Shown: piece after piece, positions 46,098 through 54,202 of the stretch | Layout of the letters: each line of letters begins with the position of its first letter | Numbering within the stretch: the first letter of the stretch is position 1 | Assembly (NCBI GenBank): GCA_044506885.1 | Contig: JBIQKC010000001.1 | Location: 62,001-126,000, forward strand | DNA length: 64,000 bases | Reading direction: 5' to 3' | Source of the DNA: Croceibacterium_A sp044506885 | GTDB lineage: Bacteria > Pseudomonadota > Alphaproteobacteria > Sphingomonadales > Sphingomonadaceae | Program-made: the position numbers and the translations under genes | Notes under the pieces: model-generated | What the model was told of the DNA's origin: nothing | Databases searched by the model: none | Seen by the model: only the letters and a program-made list of their open reading frames with translations

Positions 46098-47255
46098 GTG
46101 TCTTCAGCCGACCTAGTGATCGCGCCGGTTTCCGGCAAGGCGGACTTCGATGCTTTGATCGATGTCAGTTATCGGATCAATGCATCGGATCCCAACTGGG
46201 CGCCGCCGTTGCGCTCCGAAGTGATCGAGCTGCTGACGCCGGGGAAGAACCCGTTCCACGACCATGCCAAAGTGCAATTGTTCCTCGCTCGGCGTGGCGG
46301 CAGGCCGGTCGGGCGCATCTCCGCGCATTACGACGAACTGGCGCTCAAGCAGCCGCCGGAACAGGGCATGGGGCCGGGCACGGGCAACTGGGGGCTGTTC
46401 GAGGCCGAGGACGAGGAAGTCGCCCACGCCCTGATCGTGCGCGCCGAGCAATGGCTGCGCGAACAGGGCATGACCCGCGTCCTCGCCCCGATCAGCCTGT
46501 CGATCTGGGAGGAACCGGGCCTGCTGGTGAAAGGCCACGATCATCCGCCGATGGTGATGATGGGGCACAACCGGCCGGAATACGAAGCCTGGATCGAAGC
46601 GGCCGGCTACACCGTCGCCAAGCGGCTGCTGACTTACGACCTGCCGGTCGAGGACGGCTTTCCGCCGCTGGTGAACCGCATCGTCGCTTCGGGCGAGAAG
46701 AACGACCGCATCCGCATCCGCCAGGTGGACAAGCGGCATTTCGAGCGGGACGCGGCGATCGTCATCGGCATCCTCAACGATGCCTGGTCGAAGAACTGGG
46801 GCTTCGTACCCTTCACCGAAGCCGAGAAAGCCTATGCCGCGAAGAAGCTGGCCCCGTTGATCTTCGAGAACGCCAACATGATCGCCGAGCTGGATGGCGA
46901 GCCGGTGGCGTTCATGCTCGCCCTGCCCGACGTCAACGCGGTGCTGAAGCCGATGGGCGGCAGGCTGTTCCCGTTCAACTGGATCAGGCTGCTGTGGTGG
47001 TTGCGCAAGGGGCGTCCGGTGAACTTCCGCGTCCCGCTGATGGGCGTCGTGCAGCGTCTCCAGGCGAGCAGGCTGGCGAGCCAGCTTGCCTTCATGATGA
47101 TCGAATACATCCGCCGCAGCGGCGTGAACGATCATGGCGCCAAGCGCGCCGAGGTCGGCTGGATCCTGGAGGACAACCAGGGGATGATCGCCATCGCCGA
47201 CGCGATCGGCAGCACAATCAACCGCGAATACCGCATCTACGGCAAGCCGCTGTAA
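46098..47255 (+). CDS. GNAT-like acyltransferase family protein
   Basis: 385 residues. The N-terminal half shows a GNAT-like core (FLARRGGRPVGRISAHYDEL; FEAEDEEVAHALIVRAEQWLREQG). The C-terminal half contains YPVP-like VAFMLALPDVNAVLKPMGG and EVGWILEDNQGM. The family is widespread in alphaproteobacteria and is often labelled N-acetyltransferase without known substrate. GTG 46098 is the start because an ATG two bases upstream is out of frame. Confidence 0.68.
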   Translation: MSSADLVIAPVSGKADFDALIDVSYRINASDPNWAPPLRSEVIELLTPGKNPFHDHAKVQLFLARRGGRPVGRISAHYDELALKQPPEQGMGPGTGNWGLFEAEDEEVAHALIVRAEQWLREQGMTRVLAPISLSIWEEPGLLVKGHDHPPMVMMGHNRPEYEAWIEAAGYTVAKRLLTYDLPVEDGFPPLVNRIVASGEKNDRIRIRQVDKRHFERDAAIVIGILNDAWSKNWGFVPFTEAEKAYAAKKLAPLIFENANMIAELDGEPVAFMLALPDVNAVLKPMGGRLFPFNWIRLLWWLRKGRPVNFRVPLMGVVQRLQASRLASQLAFMMIEYIRRSGVNDHGAKRAEVGWILEDNQGMIAIADAIGSTINREYRIYGKPL

Positions 47256-47343
47256 GGCCGGCATTCGGGCCGGGAACCCGCATTCGCAACCCGCCGTTCA
47301 ATCAATCGACGCGGCCGGTCGAGCCGCTTTGCATGGAGCATAC

Positions 47344-47766
47344 ATGGGGCGCGACAAATCCAGGCGTGTCGGCAAGCGGCGGCTAGGCCGGGTGCTGGTG
47401 GTCGAGGACGATGCGGTCCTGGCGCTGGCGATCGAGGCCGCGCTGCTGGATGCCGGAGCGATCGAAGTGGTCGTCTGCCCCAGTCTGGCGGGGACGATGG
47501 CCGCGCTGGAGGAAGCGCCGGCCGAAGCGATCGTGCTCGATGTCCACCTGGCCGATCGCGACGATGGCTGGGCGCTCGCGGAACTGGCGGCGATGCTCGG
47601 GCCCACGCCGCCGCGCATCGTGTTCTCGACCGCATCGCCGGAGGACATTCCGCCCCGCATTGCCGAGATGGGCCCTATCTTCCAGAAGCCCTACGACCCC
47701 GCGCAACTCGCCGATGCGCTCGTTTCCGGCACGCCTCGGGGGCTGTTCTCGCGCCTGCTGGGCTGA
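47344..47766 (+). CDS. Single-domain response regulator (receiver)
   Basis: 140 residues. After about 18 basic residues the CheY-like receiver begins: RVLVVEDDAVLALAIEAALL (acidic pair), phospho-acceptor Asp in AIVLDVHLAD, Thr/Ser switch in IVFSTASPE and conserved Lys in FQKPYD. No output domain. ATG 47344 follows GGAG by five bases. Located 300 bases before phyR, it may take part in the general stress phosphorelay, as other single-domain receivers do in this group. This is context only. Confidence 0.83.
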   Translation: MGRDKSRRVGKRRLGRVLVVEDDAVLALAIEAALLDAGAIEVVVCPSLAGTMAALEEAPAEAIVLDVHLADRDDGWALAELAAMLGPTPPRIVFSTASPEDIPPRIAEMGPIFQKPYDPAQLADALVSGTPRGLFSRLLG

Positions 47767-47790
47767 GGCGACCCTGCCGATGGCGGATGG

Positions 47791-47826
47791 AAAAAAGGCC
47801 TCCGCTCCAAAGAGCGGAGGCCTTTC
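47791..47826. terminator. Intrinsic terminator after the receiver gene
   Basis: Perfect 11-bp stem GGCCTCCGCTC (47797-47807) / GAGCGGAGGCC (47812-47822) with CAAA loop, AAAAAA before and TTT after. Confidence 0.85.
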
Positions 47827-48016
47827 GGGATCGTATCACCAGCCGCTTGGACGGGAGGGGGGGTCTCGGCGGTGACACCTGCTAAATGACCCTCCTCGGC
47901 GGAGGTTCCCGCGCATGCACAAAAATTTTTTGGCCCCGCCGAACGCATTTGCGATTTGCGGCGAGCAGGGCCATGCACGGAGGGCGAAGCCACGTCAGTC
48001 ATTTCACGGACCTGGC

Positions 48017-48041
48017 GGAACAAGCGCCCTTCGGGGGCGTT
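48017..48041 (+). promoter_or_regulatory. EcfG-type general stress promoter of phyR
   Basis: GGAAC (48017-48021), 16-base spacer, CGTT (48038-48041): an exact match to the sigma-EcfG consensus GGAAC-N16/17-CGTT. It lies 30 bases upstream of the phyR ATG. It would make phyR part of its own regulon, as known in other alphaproteobacteria. Confidence 0.75.
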
Positions 48042-48071
48042 GTCGGGTCAGGTTCCACGGGAAGGGGTTTT

Positions 48072-48870
48072 ATGTCGATTGGGGCTGAAGTTGCCGCTCA
48101 TTTGCCGTTTCTGCGCCGCTACGCGCGCGCGCTGACCGGTTCGCAGGCCACCGGGGATTCGTTCGTCAAGGCCACTCTCGAAGCCGCTCTGGCGGACGAG
48201 GAACTGGCCGATTCGCTGCGCGGCGGGCGCGTGCCGCTCTATCGCGCCTTCAACAAGCTGTGGGCGAGCGCCTATCTCGAAGTGCGCGACGAGGACGATC
48301 TGGGGCAGGGACTGCATGAAAGCGCCGCCCGCGATCAGCTGCGCAAGATCACCCCGGTCAATCGCCAGGCGCTGCTGCTCAGCACCGTCGAGGATTTCAG
48401 CACCGCCGAAACGGCCACGATCATGGACGTCTCCGAAGACGACGTGAATCGTCTGGTGCAGGAAGCGGTCGAGGAAATCGAGCGCGAGACGACCACCAGC
48501 GTATTGATCATCGAGGACGAGCCGCTGATTTCGATGCAGCTCGAAGATCTGGTCCGTTCGCTGGGCCACGAGGTCATCGGCACGGCGGCGACGCGCAAAC
48601 AGGCGCAGCAGGTGGTGGCCGACCATGCGCCGGGGCTGGTGCTGGCGGATATTCAGCTCGCCGACGGTTCCTCCGGGCTCGATGCGGTGGACGACATTCT
48701 CGCCATCGAGAGCGTGCCGGTGATTTTCATCACCGCCTATCCCGAACGCCTGCTGACGGGGGATCGGCCGGAGCCGACCTAATCTCATTACCAAGCCGTT
48801 CCAGGAAGACACGGTGCGCGCCGCGATCAGCCAGGCGCTGTTCTTCGGTTCCAGTCGCCCGCTCGGTTGA
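48072..48870 (+). pseudogene. phyR: General stress response regulator PhyR, frameshifted near the C-terminus
   Basis: Sigma-factor-like domain (residues 1 to about 130: AAHLPFLRRYARALTGSQAT, RQALLLSTVEDFSTAETATIM) followed by a receiver (SVLIIEDEPLISMQLEDLV, phospho-acceptor in LVLADIQLADG, Thr in VIFITAYPERLL). The frame stops at TAA 48780-48782, right after GDRPEPT. One extra base there restores LITKPFQED and AISQALFFGSSRPLG to a TGA at 48870. The lost part contains the invariant receiver Lys and the last helix, so the protein is either inactive or the base is a sequencing error. It controls NepR/EcfG by partner switching in the family. nepR and ecfG are not adjacent. Confidence 0.85.
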
Positions 48871-48883
48871 GTATGACGCGGGG

Positions 48884-49255
48884 ATGGCCCGCCTCAAGCT
48901 CAAGCTACAGCTCTATTGCGGCGAGGAAATCGCCATGGGACCGGGCAAGGCCGACCTGCTCGAAGCGATAGCCCGCGAAGGCTCCATTTCCGCCGCCGGG
49001 CGCGCGATGGGCATGAGCTATCGCCGCGCCTGGCTGCTGGTGGATACGATGAACCGCTGCTTCCGCGCGCCGCTGGTCGCGACACGGCCCGGTGGCGGCA
49101 GGACCGCCGGGGCGCGGCTGACGGCGGAAGGCGAGGCGGCGCTGGCGGCCTATCGCGCGCTGTCCGCGCGGGTCGCACAAGGCGCGGCGTGCAAGGACTG
49201 CCAGGCGCTCGAAACCGCGATCCGCGCCGAACCGCTACCCGCGCAGCACCAGTAG
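48884..49255 (+). CDS. ModE-like winged-helix protein
   Basis: 123 residues. The N-terminal HTH resembles ModE: LYCGEEIAMGPGKADLLEAI, then GSISAAGRAMGMSYRRAWLLVDTMN, then GGGRTAGARLTAEGEAAL. The molybdate-binding domains of full ModE are absent, and a C-terminal CKDCQAL pair follows instead. Small ModE-type HTH proteins often regulate molybdate uptake or molybdoenzyme genes, and a molybdoenzyme-type 2Fe-2S gene lies 9 kb away. Regulation by molybdate is inference. Confidence 0.72.
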   Translation: MARLKLKLQLYCGEEIAMGPGKADLLEAIAREGSISAAGRAMGMSYRRAWLLVDTMNRCFRAPLVATRPGGGRTAGARLTAEGEAALAAYRALSARVAQGAACKDCQALETAIRAEPLPAQHQ

Positions 49256-49258
49256 GGC

Positions 49259-50260
49259 TCAGGGCGCGATCAGCACCTTGCACTGGCCGCTGCGTTGCTT
49301 GAGGCTTTCGAACACTTGCGGGGTCGCTGCGAGCGTTATCGTGTCGCTGACCAGCAGGCGCGGTTCCATCGCTCCTTCGTTCAGCGCGTCCAGCGCGGCT
49401 TCGTATTCCTGCCGGGTGGAGAAGGCGCTGGTCACCAGTCGCACCTCTTTTTGCAGCATGGCGAAGCTGTTGAAGGTGTCGGGCCGGGTGCACAGGCCGA
49501 GCAGCAGGATCGCGCCGCGATTGCGCACCTGACGCACCGCCTGGTCGATCAGGCCGGGAATGCCGACGCATTCGAACACCACGTCCGCCGGACCGCCCAG
49601 CGCGCGTTCGGCGCTGCCGACCGGGTCGGCGGGGTCGACCACGAACACGTCCGCACCCATGTCCAGCGCGCGCTGCTGCTGGAAGGTGGCGACGTCCTGA
49701 ACCGCCACTTTCGCCGCACCCATGCGCCGCGCCCAGAACGCCACCGCCAGCCCGATGGGGCCCGCCCCGAGGACGAGCACCTTGTCGCCGGCCTTCATGC
49801 CCGAGAGGTTCACCCCGTGCAGGGCCACCGCCAGCGGCTCTATGATCGCCCCGTCGGCAAGGCTGACATCCGCCGGCAGCTTCACGCACTGGTTGGGGCG
49901 GGTGACGGCAAATTCGGCATAGCCGCCGCCTTGCAGCCCGAATCCGGCGCACCATTGCACTTCGCCCTTGCGGCAATGGTCGCAATGCCCGCAGCTCATC
50001 AATGGGATGACGGAGACGAGATCGCCCGTCTTCAGCCCTTCCGCATCGCGTCCCAGCGCCACCACTTCGCCCGCGAATTCGTGCCCCAGCACGTCGCCGT
50101 GCTTGCACCCGTAAGCCGCGTCCTCGGTCATGTGCAGGTCGCTGCCGCAGATGCCGCAGCGGCCCACCTTGATCACGACCTGCCCGGCAGCCGGCTCCGG
50201 ATCGGGCAGCGTCTCGAACGCCAGCGGCGCGTGCAGCGCCTGGAAGGTGACGGCTCTCAA
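49259..50260 (-). CDS. Zinc-dependent alcohol dehydrogenase (threonine-dehydrogenase-like)
   Basis: 333-residue MDR enzyme. Catalytic zinc ligands lie in GRCGICGSDLH and LGHEFAGEVV. The structural zinc is held by SCGHCDHCRKGEVQWC. Rossmann motif VLVLGAGPIGLAVA is near 150. TTG 50260 is the start; it lies four bases after the upstream stop and follows GGAGTGA. Last gene of the catabolic run, probably oxidising an alcohol intermediate. Confidence 0.84.
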   Translation of the reverse strand: MRAVTFQALHAPLAFETLPDPEPAAGQVVIKVGRCGICGSDLHMTEDAAYGCKHGDVLGHEFAGEVVALGRDAEGLKTGDLVSVIPLMSCGHCDHCRKGEVQWCAGFGLQGGGYAEFAVTRPNQCVKLPADVSLADGAIIEPLAVALHGVNLSGMKAGDKVLVLGAGPIGLAVAFWARRMGAAKVAVQDVATFQQQRALDMGADVFVVDPADPVGSAERALGGPADVVFECVGIPGLIDQAVRQVRNRGAILLLGLCTRPDTFNSFAMLQKEVRLVTSAFSTRQEYEAALDALNEGAMEPRLLVSDTITLAATPQVFESLKQRSGQCKVLIAP

Positions 50261-50264
50261 ACGC

Positions 50265-51395
50265 TCACTCCGCCGCCATGACCAGCACCGGCTTGACCAC
50301 TGCGCCGCTCTCGCTCGCTTCGATGGCTTCGTTGATCTGTTCGAACGGGAAAGTGCGGATCAGCCTCTCGAACGGGAAGCGGCCGGCGATGTGATGCTCG
50401 ATGAGTTCGGGCAGGAACCGGGTCAGGTCGCTGTCGCCGCCGAGGATGCCCATGACCGTGCGCCCGCCGCCCATGAAGGCGGCTTCGTTGAAGGTCAGGT
50501 TGTCGGCCGGGTCCGACGCGCCGACGATGCCGCAGATGCCCTTGGGCGCGAGCAGGCCCCACGCCTGTTCGATCACCGAATTGATACCGGTGGTGTCGAA
50601 GGCATAGCCGAGCCCTTCGGGCGCCAGTTCGCGGATGCGTGCGGCCACATCGTCGCGCGCGTTGACGGTGTGCGTCGCGCCCAGTTCCCGCGCCAGTTCC
50701 AGCCGCGAATCGTGGACGTCCACGGCGATGATCGGGTTGGCCCCGGCGATCTTCGCCGCCATGATTGCGGCGATACCGACCGTGCCCGCGCCGAACACCG
50801 CGATCGGCAGCCCGGCGCGCACCTTCATCGCGTTCAGCACCGCGCCCGCGCCGGTCATCAGGCCGCAGCCGATCGGGGCGAGGCGTTCGAGCGGAATGGC
50901 GGCGGCGCTGTCGGGGACGCGCACGGTGTTGCGCTGGTGCGCAATGGCATGGGTGGCGAAGGCGGACTGGCCGAAGAAGTTGGCGTTCATCGGCTCGCCC
51001 CCCAAGGTCATGCTCGGCGTGCCGTCGGGCCGCTTGCCCGACCAGTTGTTGGGGAAGAAATTGTAGCAATAGGTCGGCGCGTCGATGTCGCAGCTCGGGC
51101 AGTCGCCGCAGGAATTGAAGCTCATCACCACCCGGTCGCCCGGCTTCACCGCCGTCACCGCTTCGCCGACGGCCTCGACGATGCCCGCGCCTTCGTGGCC
51201 CAGCACCACCGGCAGCGGCACCGGAAGCTGCGCGTCGCGCACCGCGAGGTCGGTGTGGCAGATGCCGCAGGCGACCACCCGCACCAGCACTTCGTCGGCG
51301 CGCAGCGTATCCAGTTCGACCGGTTCGATGGTGAAGGGGTGGTCATGGCCGCGACAGATGGCGGCCTGGGCGGCGATGGGGGCTTGCGTGGTCAT
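50265..51395 (-). CDS. Aryl/alkyl alcohol dehydrogenase, zinc type
   Basis: 376-residue MDR enzyme of the benzyl-alcohol dehydrogenase-like group. Catalytic zinc ligands in ACGICHTDL and LGHEGAGIVE, structural zinc in SCGDCPSCDIDAPTYC, NAD motif VFGAGTVGIAAIM. N-terminus MTTQAPIAAQAAICRGHD is family-typical. Stop and next start are four bases apart. Confidence 0.84.
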   Translation of the reverse strand: MTTQAPIAAQAAICRGHDHPFTIEPVELDTLRADEVLVRVVACGICHTDLAVRDAQLPVPLPVVLGHEGAGIVEAVGEAVTAVKPGDRVVMSFNSCGDCPSCDIDAPTYCYNFFPNNWSGKRPDGTPSMTLGGEPMNANFFGQSAFATHAIAHQRNTVRVPDSAAAIPLERLAPIGCGLMTGAGAVLNAMKVRAGLPIAVFGAGTVGIAAIMAAKIAGANPIIAVDVHDSRLELARELGATHTVNARDDVAARIRELAPEGLGYAFDTTGINSVIEQAWGLLAPKGICGIVGASDPADNLTFNEAAFMGGGRTVMGILGGDSDLTRFLPELIEHHIAGRFPFERLIRTFPFEQINEAIEASESGAVVKPVLVMAAE

Positions 51396-51399
51396 GGTC

Positions 51400-52263
51400 T
51401 CAGTCCTGGTTCAGCGGCTTGATCGGCCCCAACTGCATCCCGCCGTCGATCATCACGTGGCTGCCGGTCATGTAGCTGCCGGCGTCGGAGGCGAGGAGCA
51501 GGGCCAGCGGCTTGATCTGGTAGGTTTCGGCCATCCGGCCCAGCGGGCACAGTTCGTCCCACGCCTTCTTCGCCTGCGGGTTCTTCTTCACCCAGCCGTC
51601 GCCGATATTGGTCACGAACGGGCCCGGCGCGATGGCGTTCACGCGGATGCCGTGGGCCGCCAGTTCGAACGCCGCGTGGCGCATGAAATGCTTCACCCCG
51701 GCCTTGGCCGCCATGTAGGGCACGCCGACGATGGCCTCGTTCACTTCGGCCGCGTTGGAGCTGGTGATGACGATGCTGCCCCCTCGCCGGCCGGTGTTCG
51801 CCTCGTTCGCCTTCATCACCCGCGCCGCCTCGCGTACCGTGTGGAAGCAGCCGGTGAGGTTGATGCCGATGGACTTGTACCAGCGATCGGGGTCGTAGAC
51901 GTCGATCTGGCCTTCGGGGTTGCGCCTGTCGTCCGGGGTCCAGAAGCCGCCGCCGACATCGAGCCCGGCATTGGCGAAGGCGATGTCGCACCCGCCGTAT
52001 GCCGCCACGTGATCGTCGAACGCCTTGGCCACTTGCGCCAGATCCGCCACGTCGCACACGCCGGAGCGGACTTCGTAACCTTCGCCGGCCAGCCGCTGCG
52101 TTTCGCGGGCGACGCCTTCGGCATCGACATCGGTCAGCGTCACTTTCGCGCCCGCTTCCGCCATCGTTTCGGCATAGGCGAGGCCGATACCGCTGGCCGC
52201 GCCTGTCACGAGCGCGGAGCGGCCGCGGATGTCGAACTGGTCGAGGGTCTTGGGGTCGGTCAT
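51400..52263 (-). CDS. Short-chain dehydrogenase/reductase
   Basis: 287-residue classical SDR. The cofactor motif TGAASGIGLAYAE is at about 20-32, NAG at 96-98 (FANAGLDVGGG), the catalytic Ser in VITSSNAAEV, and Tyr/Lys in YMAAKAGVKHF. C-terminal MTGSHVMIDGGMQLG is standard. It lies five bases upstream of the alcohol dehydrogenase gene. Substrate unknown; probably a cyclic or aromatic alcohol given the neighbours. Confidence 0.85.
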   Translation of the reverse strand: MTDPKTLDQFDIRGRSALVTGAASGIGLAYAETMAEAGAKVTLTDVDAEGVARETQRLAGEGYEVRSGVCDVADLAQVAKAFDDHVAAYGGCDIAFANAGLDVGGGFWTPDDRRNPEGQIDVYDPDRWYKSIGINLTGCFHTVREAARVMKANEANTGRRGGSIVITSSNAAEVNEAIVGVPYMAAKAGVKHFMRHAAFELAAHGIRVNAIAPGPFVTNIGDGWVKKNPQAKKAWDELCPLGRMAETYQIKPLALLLASDAGSYMTGSHVMIDGGMQLGPIKPLNQD

Positions 52264-52296
52264 TCCGGTCCTCTCGTGTCGCGCATGAAAACGAAG

Positions 52297-52326
52297 CGTG
52301 ACCCCGGATCAAAGTCCGGGGTCACG
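52297..52326. repeat. Palindromic repeat between SDR and cupin genes
   Basis: CGTGACCCCGGA / TCCGGGGTCACG, 12-bp perfect arms with a 6-base loop. The sequence resembles the short interspersed palindromes common in sphingomonad genomes (TGACCCCGGATC type). It may also attenuate transcription between the cupin and SDR genes, but no U-run is adjacent. Confidence 0.6.
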
Positions 52327-52345
52327 GAAAGGGCGGGGTGCGGTC

Positions 52346-52885
52346 CTAGAGATACAGCTTCGGGTTGATCGGGATGCCGTTCTCTTCGCAGTAGCTTTCG
52401 TAGTGATTCATCATCCACCACACGTCGGCGGTTTCGACCAGCACGGCGTTCTCGTCGTAGAACTCGATCGGGCCTTCCATCCAGCCGAACAGCTTGACGC
52501 CTTCGGGGTGGTCGGTGACGAGGGTGTGGCTTTCGCCCGGCACTTCCAGGATCAGGCCGCCCGGCGTCGCCACCCAGTCGTATTCGAGATAGCGGACCGA
52601 GCCTTCGAGCACGACCATGGTGATCGTGCCGCGATGGAAGTGCGTGCCGACCACGCCGGGGCCCTTCACCCACAGGATGTTGGAGAACAGGTTGCGGCGC
52701 ACGTCGAACGCGAGGTGCTTGATCGCCGCCGTCTCGCCGAACGGCACCCACGGGCTGTCGTCGTCGCTCTGCGCATCGACATAGCGGCCGCCGGGCGAAT
52801 GCTTTTCCACCAGCCCGCGATAGTTGAAGGGGATGTCGACGATCTCGTACTTGGTCGACGGCGGGGCTTTCATCTGCGTGGCCAT
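52346..52885 (-). CDS. Cupin dioxygenase (2,4'-dihydroxyacetophenone dioxygenase family)
   Basis: 179-residue single-domain cupin. Metal ligands of motif 1 are in GTHFHRGTITMVVLEG (HxH...E), and motif 2 contains PGESHTLVTDHPEG. The length and the WMEGPIEFYDENAVLVETADVW block match the 2,4'-dihydroxyacetophenone dioxygenase family, which cleaves the C-C bond of hydroxyaryl ketones. Other family members act on unknown substrates. First enzyme gene of the lower cluster after the transporters. Confidence 0.75.
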   Translation of the reverse strand: MATQMKAPPSTKYEIVDIPFNYRGLVEKHSPGGRYVDAQSDDDSPWVPFGETAAIKHLAFDVRRNLFSNILWVKGPGVVGTHFHRGTITMVVLEGSVRYLEYDWVATPGGLILEVPGESHTLVTDHPEGVKLFGWMEGPIEFYDENAVLVETADVWWMMNHYESYCEENGIPINPKLYL

Positions 52886-52956
52886 GGTGCTCTCTCCCGG
52901 TTGTGGCGGAATCGTTATCGTTGTGGGCGAAGTCTAGGCCCGTCGCCGCCCCGCTG

Positions 52957-54198
52957 TCACGCGGGCATTGCGGCGCCGGCGCGGCGGGCGAGCACCGCAG
53001 GGGCGGATTCCTTCAGGAACAGCGAGCAGGCGAAGGCCAGCACCGTCAGCGCCAGCAGCAGCCAGACCGGCGCGGCAAGGCCGTATATGTCCGCCAGCCA
53101 GCCCGCGAGCGAGGGGCTGAGCACGCCGCCCAGCACTTCGCCCACCCCGCCGACGAAACCCGCCAGCGTCGCGGTGAGGCGCGGGTCCACGCTTTCGGCG
53201 GGCACCGTGGCCATGAACAGCGGGAACATGCCGTTGAAGAACCAGCCGACGAAGAAGATCGCCCCCATCGCCAGCGCGGAGCCGGTCCACAGCAATGCCC
53301 CCAGCGGCAGGATCGCGCCGATCAGGCACGAGACGAGGAACACCGGCTTGCGGCCCCAGCGGTCCGACAGTCCGGCGAGCACGAAGGCGCTGATGGCGGA
53401 GGACACGCCCAGCACCGCCATGACGCCGCTCATCTGAGCGCCGGAATAGCCTTTCAGGTTGACGAGGAACAGCGGCAGGAACGTCCACGCGACGACGAGA
53501 TAGCTGACCAGCAGCACTGCGATCGCCGCGCAGAGAAGCACGTTGCGGTGGCGGATCGCCTGCCAGTAGCCGATGGCGGGCTCGGCCTTTGCCTCAACCA
53601 GTCCCTTCGGCGGTTCGCGCAGGGTCCACCAGATCAGCGCGGCGGTGACGAGGCCGGGAATGGCGGCGAAGAAGAACCCGTTGCGCCAGCCCCATACGGC
53701 GGCGACCGGCACGAGGATCAGCGGCGCGAGCGTGGAGCCGAGCAGGCTGGAGCCCAGGTTCTGCCCCACGCCCATGCCCAGCCCGCGCCGTTCGGGCTTC
53801 ACTTCGGCCACGATCATCGCATGGCTGATCGGCATCACGCCGCCTTCCGCCACGCCCATCAGCAGCCGCGCGGCGAGCAGCGCCATGAACCCGCCGGCGA
53901 GCCCGGAGAGGAACGAGCAGGCGCAGAACATCACCGTGCAGGCGAGCAGGATCGGCTTGCGCATCCCCAGCCGGTCGCTCAGCGGCCCGACCGTCAGCCC
54001 CGCCAGCGCCCAGGTGAGCGAGAGGCCGGAGGCTATCATGCCGACCTGGAAGTTGCTCAGCCCCAGATCCGGCTGGATGTGCGGCATCATGAAGTTGGCG
54101 GCCTGCCGGTCGAAAAACAGCACGCCGAAGTTCAGGCTCAGCAGCAGGACCAGCCAGGTCTGGTAACGGTCGCTCCTGCGGCCGGGCGGGACGATCAT
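52957..54198 (-). CDS. MFS transporter (paralogue A)
   Basis: 413 residues, twelve spans. Conserved GPLSDRLGMRKPIL loop between spans 2 and 3, and GGVMPISHAMIVAEVKPERRGLGMG in the family-typical position. It resembles the protein encoded directly upstream (55588-54203) along its whole length, so the two arose by tandem duplication. The anion-transporter-like signature suggests uptake of an organic acid. Confidence 0.83.
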   Translation of the reverse strand: MIVPPGRRSDRYQTWLVLLLSLNFGVLFFDRQAANFMMPHIQPDLGLSNFQVGMIASGLSLTWALAGLTVGPLSDRLGMRKPILLACTVMFCACSFLSGLAGGFMALLAARLLMGVAEGGVMPISHAMIVAEVKPERRGLGMGVGQNLGSSLLGSTLAPLILVPVAAVWGWRNGFFFAAIPGLVTAALIWWTLREPPKGLVEAKAEPAIGYWQAIRHRNVLLCAAIAVLLVSYLVVAWTFLPLFLVNLKGYSGAQMSGVMAVLGVSSAISAFVLAGLSDRWGRKPVFLVSCLIGAILPLGALLWTGSALAMGAIFFVGWFFNGMFPLFMATVPAESVDPRLTATLAGFVGGVGEVLGGVLSPSLAGWLADIYGLAAPVWLLLALTVLAFACSLFLKESAPAVLARRAGAAMPA

Positions 54199-54202
54199 GA
54201 TC

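Noticed and set aside
47836..48071. A nepR gene before phyR
   Set aside because: Neither strand encodes the short conserved helix-helix protein expected; the region carries only the EcfG promoter.
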